A DNA stretch of 64,000 nt from Aplectana chamaeleonis (taxonomy: Eukaryota > Nematoda > Chromadorea > Rhabditida > Cosmocercidae): contig JAPDOI010000121.1 in NCBI GenBank assembly GCA_029168955.1, positions 1,632,044-1,696,043 of the forward strand. Reading direction: 5' to 3'. Positions 23,964-31,706 of the stretch are shown one piece after another (the first letter of the stretch is position 1; the number at the start of each line of letters is the position of its first letter). Below the pieces are notes generated by a model. That model ran no database searches, had not been told where the DNA came from, and saw only the letters and a program-made list of their open reading frames with translations. A program made the position numbers and the translations under genes.

Positions 23964-24391
23964 AAAGCCTTTAAAATTATAATAAATTCGAATAAGCATA
24001 CATATTTCGATGATTGAACAAGAAAATACACTATATCAGGGATCCGAGAGCCAAATAGGAACTCAAATTCGTTGAATCTCGCCAATATCACTAACTTCAA
24101 TTTTGAAATTGCAATTGTAAGGATGTGCCCTAAAATTGAGCATTATGCGGTTACGATAAATCGATTCACTACTATCGATCACCCCCTGTTCCGTGCCAAG
24201 TTCGAAAAAAGTCTATGTCATTAAACGATATGCAACATCAAACTTCAGTCAATCACTAATGCGGGCTCAAATTCCACGTGAGTTGTCGAACCTGATTTCT
24301 GGCACTGGTAACTTTTCAAGGGCATGTGTTGCGTTAGGCGTACAGTTCAACTCCTCATTGCCGTTCAGTGGCATGTTTATCGAATCCACAC
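23964..24391. other. Intergenic with a dispersed repeat
   Basis: The segment about 23967-24110 is the inverse of about 26110-26255: TTCGATGATTGAAC and AATAAATTCGAATAAGC are matched by TTCGATCATCGAAACATG and TTATTCAAATTC. Both lie beside tRNA-like fragments, so they may belong to one short dispersed element. No gene seen. Confidence 0.4.
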
Positions 24392-24803
24392 TATACTTGT
24401 TCCAAATGAAATTCATTTCGGATATCCGACTTTTCGAATATAGTCGGATATAGCACTTTTTCGAATATTCGACTTTTCGACTATAAACGGATATCGCACT
24501 TTTTCGAATATTCGACTTTTCGACTATAGTCGGATATCGCACTTTTTCGAATATTTGACTTTTCGAATATAGTCGGATATCGCACTTTTTCGAATATTCG
24601 ACTTTTCGACTATAGTCGGATATCGCACTTTTTCGAATATTCGACTGTAGTCGGATATCGCGCTTTCTCGAATATTCGACTTTTCGACTGTAGTCGGATA
24701 TAGCACTTTTTCGAATATCCGACTTTTCGAATAAAAAGTCGACTTTTTTATCCGACTGAAACAGTCGGATACTCATCCGATTATTCGATTCGGAACAAGT
24801 ATA
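24392..24803. mobile_element. hAT-like non-autonomous element filled with tandem repeats (h1)
   Basis: Perfect 12-bp terminal inverted repeats TATACTTGTTCC / GGAACAAGTATA bound a 412-bp unit flanked by the 8-bp direct repeat ATCCACAC (24384-24391 and 24804-24811). Eight-bp duplications with T at position 2 and A at position 7 match the hAT consensus. The interior is about six copies of a roughly 43-bp repeat containing CGGATATCGCACTTTTTCGA and ATATTCGACTTTTCGACTAT. The long open frame across it is a repeat artefact. Subterminal CGGATATCCGA is shared with the 26875-30127 element. Confidence 0.75.
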
Positions 24804-25579
24804 ATCCACACCGTGGGTGTGACTGAGGAGCAGTTCGACTGGTACACGCGATGCGCGCGACGGAAAAACGCTGAGCGCGTGCGTCGTCCTTGGGGCGCGT
24901 TAACCGAGGAAACTCAAAAAAATTGTTGCTGTACCCATTTTAACCGTCCCCCTTTATCATTTCTTGCATTTTGTTCATGTTTCTTTTGTTTATACTGTGG
25001 TTTTTCGGGCAAAATTACGGTCCGCATTTGCGTCTCGACACGCTTTGCGGCCGCGCGCATTCGAGTCGGAACAGTTTCCAGCTGATCTGTTGACTCTAGG
25101 TGATTTTTGAAAACTAAATAAAATTGGAGAAAACTGAACAAAAAAGCCACATTGAGTCGGCTTTGGCGCTGGAAACTCGACTGACTCGAGCGTGTACGGC
25201 CGCAAAGCGTGTCGAGACGCAATTGCGGACCGGAATTTGGCCCAGAGAAGCACAGAAATGTACATTTTTAGACGCAATGCTTCTCATACCATCGTTTCAG
25301 AGGAATTCGCACTTTTTATATTAGTATTTGTTTGAGTTTTTTTTTGCTTCTCGGAGCGGAAAGAGAGATGAAGATATTGATTCCGACGCCGACCCTACGT
25401 CTGACACAACAACAGCATGAACAAACGATCAAGGGGAACAGCTAAAATGGGGAAACAACCACTTTTTTTGAGGGACCTCGATTAACGCGCCCCAAGGACG
25501 ACGCACGCGCTGCGTTTTTACCTCGCGCGCGTCGCGTGTGCCAGCCGAACTGCTCCTTAGCCACACCCGCGGTGTGGAT
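24804..25579. mobile_element. Long fold-back element (about 775 bp)
   Basis: ATCCACACCGTGGGTGTGAC at the left is inverted at the right end (CCACACCCGCGGTGTGGAT). The arms continue through GAGCAGTTCGACTGG and the CTTGGGGCGCGTTAA block, and an inner pair around 25020-25080 and 25170-25235 (GTCTCGACACGCTTTGCGGC and its inverse) extends the hairpin almost to the centre. No transposase was recognised. Confidence 0.7.
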
Positions 25580-25589
25580 TCGATCCACA

Positions 25590-25785
25590 TGCCCCGTTCA
25601 GTCCGCAAAGTGCACGCTGACTGCGAAAGCGTGCTGCGGTGCGGTCGCGTGTATCCTCAGACAGGGATGAGGGATCACCCGGGCACCAAAGGCAAAAACC
25701 GCCCGGGTGATCCCTCATCCCTGTCTGAGGATACTCGCAACTGCGCCGCTTTCGCAATCAGCGTGCACTTTGCGGACTGAACGGC
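25590..25785. mobile_element. Small fold-back interrupted by a perfect hairpin
   Basis: CCGTTCAGTCCGCAAAGTGC at the left is inverted at the right (GCACTTTGCGGACTGAACGG). The loop is occupied by the perfect palindrome at 25652-25733. Confidence 0.75.
25652..25733. repeat. Perfect 33-bp inverted repeat hairpin
   Basis: The 33 bases 25652-25684 (starting TATCCTCAGACAGGGATGAG) are exactly reverse-complemented by 25701-25733, around a 16-nt loop. Both ends are TA, so it could be a recent TA-duplicating micro-MITE inserted in the older fold-back. A transcript would fold into a pre-miRNA-like stem, but nothing shows that it is transcribed. Confidence 0.85.
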
Positions 25786-26389
25786 AATGCGGAGTTGAAC
25801 TATAAGTCCGCTACCTTAGGCGCTAGGCTTTTACGAGACCTTCGACAGCGAAGCCTATGGAAATACTCCTTACTATCCATAGAAACCTATTAGAAACTCT
25901 ATTATAAAAACTTAACGGAGATACTTCGATTAATAATGTTATTAATCAGTCATCCATCTCCTTCTGTTTCTATGGAGTTCTTCTTTGTATGTCGCGGTTG
26001 GAGGTTGCATATGGTGAAATAACATAAACGAATTTTTGACTTTGACATGGAATAAGGGGTAATGGATAGAGGTGAATCAGTTTATCATAGTCGCTGAATG
26101 CTCGATTTCAGAAAATTCAATTAAAAAAAAACTCAGTGATATCGGCAGGATTCAATGAATCCAAGTTCAAAGTCGGTTTTCGGAATCCCGAAATAATATA
26201 TTGTCGTTATTCGATCATCGAAACATGTTTATTCAAATTCACTATGATTCTTAAAGGCTTTTACAGCGCATTCTGCCGGGGGGGGGGGGGGGCAGGGGGT
26301 CCTTCAGAACACGTCGTGTTGTGGGCCTGGTAGATTTTCGACCATGCTCTACCTAGCTGGTAGACGGAGAGCGTTGTGGCTGTCTGTTA
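25786..26389. other. Intergenic with tRNA-like fragment and G run
   Basis: An inverse tRNA D-arm-like fragment lies at about 26341-26362 (minus-strand reading CCAGCTAGGTAGAGCATGG). A run of 14 G is at about 26279-26292. No gene. Confidence 0.4.
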
Positions 26390-26523
26390 AGGGCCTAGAC
26401 TCCCGCCGCTGAAACGCGCGGCATCATGCAATGGAGGAGTATCGATCATGCGGCGCCGCACGATCACTTCCCCTCCATTGCATGCTGCCGCTCCTTTCCG
26501 CGGCGAAACTCTAATCGACCTCT
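26390..26523. mobile_element. Palindromic MITE, GGGCC-CTAGACTCCCGCCG family (F1)
   Basis: GGGCCTAGACTCCCGCCGCT at the left is mirrored by CGCGGCGAAACTCTAATCGA near the right, with ATGCAATGGAGG and its inverse inside. A second copy at 26579-26714 is inserted in another element. Confidence 0.65.
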
Positions 26524-26526
26524 AAG

Positions 26527-26748
26527 AGGTTGTTTATACTTACGCCACCGAGCGGCGCGGCACAGTGCATTTCTGTATGGGGCCGAATAGAGTCCCGCCG
26601 CAGAGAGGCGCGGCAGCGTACAATGGAGGGGAATCGATCGCGCGGCGCCGTATGATCAATACTCCTCCACTGCATGCTGCTGCGCCTTTCAGCGGCGGAA
26701 CTCTAATTGGGCCCTATATTGATCACGCGGCGCGACACGATCAATATT
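26527..26748. mobile_element. MITE A3 interrupted by MITE F2 (26579-26714)
   Basis: The GTTTATACTTACGCC end and CACAGTGCATTTCTGTA core of family A are split by a 136-bp F element beginning GGGGCCGAATAGAGTCCCGC and ending CTCTAATTGGGCCC, with TAT on each side. After it, family A resumes at TATTGATCACGCGGCGC and then runs directly into copy A4, so A3 lacks its own right end. Confidence 0.7.
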
Positions 26749-26874
26749 AGGGGTCGTTTACACTTCTGCCGCCGAGCGGCGAGGTGCAATCCTACAATAT
26801 CGATCGCGCCGTGCCGCGTGATCAATATTACAGAAATGCACTGTGCCGCGCCGCTCGGCGGCGGTAGTATAAAC
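26749..26874. mobile_element. MITE A4, split by hAT-like insertion
   Basis: Begins AGGGGTCGTTTACACTTCTG; its right terminus is broken after GTATAAAC at 26874 and continues at 30128-30142 (GTATAAACGACCCCT) beyond the inserted 3.25-kb element. Confidence 0.8.
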
Positions 26875-27254
26875 TATACATTCCATCCGACGGAGTCGGT
26901 TTCGGATATCCGGGCCGGATAATCCGATCGGATAATTATCCGAAATCCGATCCGACGTCAAAGTGGCGATTTCGGATTGATCCGAAATCCGATCAGACGA
27001 AAAAACACGATATCCGAATTATCCGATATCCGGAAAAGTGAAAATCGAAGGATCCGATCAGAAAACCGGATAATCGGATAAAAAACGGATAATCGATCGG
27101 ATAAAAATCGGATAATTATCGGATAAATATCGGATAATTTCGCATGAAAAACGGATAGAATTGCGCCCGCCGTAACAGCCAGCTCGAACGCGGTCGCGTA
27201 GAGGTCGCGCGAATTCGCAGTAGAGCGCGCTATTGACGGTTGCGGAATCGCTGA

Positions 27255-27732
27255 TTAAAGGCAGCATACACGCTCGTAAACGTATTTGAGATTACTACGG
27301 AATTAGAATTGTATGGCAAAGAAGACAACGCTTCCGCGATTTGAAGCGTCGAAAACCACCCACGATAACGCTAGACGAGTAAGAAGTTGGCCCCGCCCCT
27401 GTATCTGCCCGCCCCCTGTATTTACGTCCTCGTCCAAAACAGGGGTACTGGGAAATTTCGACCGTCGGCGACGTTTGTGGGTGGTGGGATAGATACAATA
27501 GGTGAACCATACACACTGATGACGGTGGGAATGGCCCAGCACGCCTGTTTTGGAGGCTGACGCAAATACAAGGGGCGGGCAAATACAGGGGTGGGGCCAA
27601 CTTCTCACTCGTGTAGCGTCATTGTGGGTCGTTTTTGACGCCTCAAAATGCGTGAACGTTGTGTTCGGTGCCATACCATTCTAATTCCGTAGTTATCTCA
27701 ATTACGTTTACGAGCGTGTATGCTGCCTTTAA
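27255..27732. mobile_element. TTAA-flanked element with long inverted repeats (P9)
   Basis: TTAA-AGGCAGCATACACGCTCG at the left and CGAGCGTGTATGCTGCCT-TTAA at the right, with arms of about 180 bp including TTGGCCCCGCCCCTGTAT and its inverse. It is a sister of 19798-20256 and is nested in the hAT-like element. Confidence 0.8.
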
Positions 27733-27893
27733 GCATGTGTGAGGAATGGATTTTGACACTTCACTACATGCATATTGAACAAATACAAATATTTTATGAT
27801 GAAGGGGACATAAAATCACAAAATAACTGCATAACATGTGATAGGGGGTATTTCGTGAAGTGAAGAGGCCTTATTTCGTTTTGCAAGTCCTTA

Positions 27894-28599
27894 GGCCGCC
27901 GTCAGAGATGGTCTACTGAGCCCCACCCGGTCGATACGCACCGAAATAGTGACAGTCGGGTGCAGAAAAATCAACCCACTGAGTCCGAATGCGACCGACT
28001 CATTGCAACCGCAATCCACCCAGTCGATACGGGTGTTTCACGTTCGCACACGGGCAGATCCATCGCACCAACTCACACACTCGGTGGCCAGTTGAGGGGA
28101 GTTGAACAGGTAGCGTGCTGCCGCTCGAAACGAAAAAAGGGGCGGGCTAAGCCCGAAAGCTCCCCCATTCATGCCGAAAACTCCGCGTGCAGGTCGAGAG
28201 GCAGCACTTGCGATTCAACCTGCCACCTACATCCCGCCAGAGCGTCGATATTCCGAACAATGTCAACCATGACAAGCACAAACACCTCACATCCAAGCGC
28301 AGCGTATACATTGTGGGCTGCCATTTCCGCGCTCTACACGAGAGAGTATCAGGGAAAAACAGTGCAGACACTGCAACACATTGACCCGAAAACTCCGCCA
28401 CTTATGAGACATTACCACGAAAACTTCGGCAGTTATGAGTCATGCCGAAACCTCCGCCGATCAGCCAGATCCGATCAATTTCATTGCAAAAGGGGTGTTT
28501 CAACCTGCCACCGACCCCCGCGATTGCTTGAGAAGGTCGGTTTTTCTGCCCCGGACTTAGCCGGACTTGGTCGGTTTTCGCCCAAGCCTGACGGGGGCC
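27894..28599. mobile_element. PIF/Harbinger-like MITE (H2)
   Basis: GGCCGCCGTCAGAG at the left and CTGACGGGGGCC at the right, flanked by TTA on each side. CCCACTGAGTCCGA and GGTCGATACGCACCGA are shared with 16886-17382. A 249-codon open frame at 27960-28709 runs out of the element and resembles no protein I know. Confidence 0.6.
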
Positions 28600-29904
28600 T
28601 TAGATGCGGGAAAAACTTGCAATTTGCGGTATTAATTCAATTTGTTCAATCTCATGATACATTATTGCCATCAAAAGCCATCCACACTAAGTGTAAAAGG
28701 GAAGTGTAAGCGTTTCCAGATTTTATATGATTCTGCGAAATAAGTGTGCTCCTGATGATGGCACACAAATGATTTTGAGCTCTCAGGAAGACAAAAAAGT
28801 GTTGTATTTGCAAATTTCACGGACAGGTTTCGGAGGAATGTCTTTTGTTCGGACGCTTTATTACAACGCGAATCTGTGTTCATACTCGGGTGACGTTCTG
28901 CAGTTGAACTCAGTCACGCTGATGGTTGTTCGGCGGGGTAAAAAGGCTTGTCGGTGCGACGGCGGGAGCAAAAACGGGGAGGAGTCGAATTGTTGGTTGT
29001 ACCGCAGATAAAGAGAGATTCAATACACGGAGACGGTTATTTGGCGGTGGAAAACGGGTTGACGGTGCAACGGCGGGGACGCGCTCTACCGTGAAATATG
29101 TGGCACGTTCCGCAACCCGTAGTTTTGTGTTAAAATTGATTGGTGTTGTGTCCTTCAGTTATGTTGAAGACAACAGAGGAAGTGTGCAAAAAACAACTAG
29201 CCTTGCTTCGGTTTCGCACTTGTCCCTACCCATTTTTCCGTGTCGTAATCAAACGACTTGAATTCAGGAGGGTAGGGAAACCCTCGGTTGGTGTACTCAT
29301 GATGCGGCGGCACGGGAAAATGCGCGTGGCTACGTACGATTGCACGGTGGCCCCCCTTGCTGCGACAGCGTCAATTCTGCAGGGATCATATAATTTTCAA
29401 GCTCAGTGTTTACCCAGAAGGGGAAGTTCGTAACGAAATCGGATTTTTTTCCAAGGTTTCGTTTAACGAGGTAAGGGGTCGTAGCCCTACCGAGATTGGT
29501 CGCAACGCCCCGCTAAACCATGATTCTGTGGCAGGTCTTTTTGGTCAGTTATGTGCTCTCACCGGTTGCAGGGGAGGGGGCGAAGTTTCTCACCCGTGCG
29601 TGCCGCGTCGTTGTTGGCGAGCGTCGCGCGCGATGAGTTGCGCGGCGACGCGACATCCCTGCTTCAGGGTGAAACCAAGTAAACTGACATGTCCAGGGGC
29701 ATAATTTGCTTTCCTGCGTTCATTTCTCGTCACAGATGATAGCCATTTACTCCTTTAAAGCGCTGAAGACTACTCTAAACGGTGGGGGGTTTTTCAGTGT
29801 TCGCCGCGAGCGCGACACACACCGGACCGCGACGCGTATGCTCGTGGCTACAGAATGTATTTGCTTAAATACACGGAGTTGAATCCACGGTACTACTAAA
29901 AAAA
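28600..29904. other. Body of the hAT-like element, unrecognised
   Basis: Short plus-strand open frames (28727-29011, 28926-29261, 29357-29704) show no hAT dimerisation motif or other domain that I recognise. A GC-rich block near 29590-29850 is related to the small fold-back at 5570-5865. Confidence 0.35.
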
Positions 29905-30142
29905 ATTTCTTATCCGTTTTTTCATCCGAATTAGCCGGTGAATCCGATTTTATCCGATCGGATATCCGATATCCGATCCGATCAAAAATTCTGGTTTCGG
30001 ATAGGATCCGTTATCCGAAATTCTCGTTTGGGACAGTATCCGATTTATCCGATGAGTCGGTTTTGCGAAATCGGCAATATCCGAAAATCCGATCCGACGC
30101 CATTTTGGCCATCGGATGGAATGTATAGTATAAACGACCCCT

Positions 30143-30200
30143 TATAGTGTTGCACTGCGCAGCATCGCTCGGCGGCGGAAGTATAAACGACCCCTTACGT
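30143..30200. mobile_element. Right-end fragment of family A MITE (A5)
   Basis: GCTCGGCGGCGGAAGTATAA followed by ACGACCCCTTA repeats the terminus of family A directly after the end of copy A4; the left half is absent. Confidence 0.6.
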
Positions 30201-30210
30201 CGATTTCTTA

Positions 30211-30549
30211 GGCAGCGTCCATACGTCGCGAGAGCGGGCGCTCCCTCTGTTGTGCGCCTCTCGACGCTCCTCAACGCTGTCCGCAAATTAACACAGGAAA
30301 ACTATGAAAAAAACTTATAAAAAACAAGGGCAGTAGTTTTGCTACAGGTTTGGTGCCACCTGCCTTAGTGATGGAGCCGTAAGCTTGAAACTTGCTGCTT
30401 GCTTCGTGGTGCTGGCGTAAGCACGCGAGAGCGATCGAGCGAGGGCGCGCGAGAAGGAACGCTTGTGAGCGGCTAGCGAATTGTGTACCCACGATGACCA
30501 TCGATTTTGCGTAATCGCACGCTCTCGCCACGTATGGACGAAGCCTTAC
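30211..30549. mobile_element. TTA-flanked MITE, GCGTCCATACGT family
   Basis: TTAGGCAGCGTCCATACGT at the left is inverted by ACGTATGGACGAAGCCTTA at the right; CGCGAGAGCG is mirrored inside. The TTA borders suggest PIF/Harbinger, about 340 bp, with no coding capacity. Confidence 0.55.
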
Positions 30550-30639
30550 GGCAGAAAATGATCAACATCTTCCTGACAGGCAGTGCGGGCACTTTCTGTC
30601 CACCCGCACAATTGAGGTCTGGTGTGCTACGCCTGCCGG

Positions 30640-30968
30640 CTACTCAATTAAACGAAACGAGCTTATTTCAAGACAATTTTCGGCCACACGCATCTCCGAT
30701 AACCCGACAGAAACTGCTGGACCTGGGCTGGGAAGTTCTTCCTCACCCTCCATATAGCCCAGATCTTGCCCCTTCCGACTACCATCTGTTCCGCTCGATG
30801 CAGCACTTTCTGAATGGAAAACAGTTCACTAACGATGACGAAGTCAAAATGGCCTTAGAAGAATACTTCGATTCGAAACAGCCAGAGTTCTACGCGTCGG
30901 GAACTCATGATCTGCCCAATCGGTGGCGAAGGATCCTTGAATGTGATGGAAATTATTTTGTTGGGTGA
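30640..30968 (+). pseudogene. mariner transposase C-terminal fragment
   Basis: The frame ending at the TGA 30966-30968 contains QDNFRPHAS (usual HDNARPH block), then WEVLPHPPYSPDLAPSDYHL, in which the last Asp is the third catalytic residue of DD34D mariner transposases, and the C-terminal LNGKQF...PNRWRRILECDGNYF. The N-terminal DNA-binding domain and the first catalytic Asp are missing, so this is a truncated copy. Sequence after the stop (GAAACTTTTGCATCAAACTAA) looks like the untranslated 3' end of the element. It lies about 740 bp downstream of the CCCH gene on the opposite strand and has no functional link to it. Confidence 0.85.
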
Positions 30969-31706
30969 GCCTTGTTTGTTTTTTAAATAATTTTTTTATT
31001 CAAAGTCGTGAAAAGTACGGAAACTTTTGCATCAAACTAATAGCTCAATCTTGAGCAGCTCTGGCACACATAATTTCATGTTGCGCATAGCAGTATCAAA
31101 GGCATTCCACATTCTCAGCAGTCCTCTATATCTCTCGGCTATCACGCGGAAAACAGTCCACGCGCGGCTATTTCTATGCCAAATCTCTCAGAGAACGCGA
31201 CGGTCAACCATGAGAAATAGTAATATTGTGTTCACATCCAAGAGATTACACGGAAAACTGTCTTTACTTTCTTGATATATCTACTGTCACTGGGAGAGCT
31301 GTGACAGTGAGCAATATATGGCGATGGAGTACATATAAGCTATTAGAAAACATATAATGAAAGAAAGGGATGATGAGAGCAAGCGATATAACAAACTGTG
31401 GTTGAAAGGTCGTGGTAGTGTTGGACGAAAGGGTAGCTATCGCAGTGGCTAAGAAACCCGTAAACTCATACACACAGGTAAGACTTAGCCAGAATGGGAG
31501 ATCGTTAATCATACACAGAGGGGAAATGTAAGGAAGTAACCGGACGACAAACACAATTATCATGCGATTAATAAAGAAACCGTTAATATGAGAAAAAAGG
31601 TTACACTGCAAGCAAATCTATAGACTATGAATGTGATCTAAACAGAAGGGAAACAAAGTTAAAATTCTAAGAAAAAAAAATAAACTACTCTCTTTTGACG
31701 TGCATG
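30969..31706. other. 3' flank of the CCCH gene
   Basis: No exon or repeat recognised. On the minus strand this should contain the 3' untranslated region of the CCCH gene; I could not find an AATAAA within the first 300 bases after the stop. Confidence 0.4.

Larger units (their letters stand above)
26875..30127. mobile_element. 3.25-kb hAT-like element inside a MITE (h2)
   Basis: Terminal inverted repeats TATACATTCCATCCGA / TCGGATGGAATGTATA (16 bp) bound the unit, and GTATAAAC is duplicated on both sides (26867-26874, 30128-30135), fitting the hAT 8-bp duplication pattern. Both subterminal regions (26890-27135 and 29905-30110) are dense in CGGATATCCGA/CGGATAATCC words, as in the small relative at 24392-24803. 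Inside are a TTAA element (27255-27732) and a TTA element (27894-28599). No hAT transposase or BED finger is recognisable in the remaining 28.6-29.9 kb, so it appears non-autonomous. Confidence 0.75.

Noticed and set aside
24267..24809. 180-codon open frame
   Set aside because: It is the translation of 43-bp tandem repeats inside the hAT-like element.
25652..25733. miRNA gene
   Set aside because: The stem is perfect on both arms with TA borders, more like an inverted-repeat transposon; no evidence of expression.
27960..28709. 249-codon open frame as a gene
   Set aside because: It crosses the border of a TTA-flanked MITE and has no recognisable domain; the related MITE at 16886-17382 does not keep this frame.
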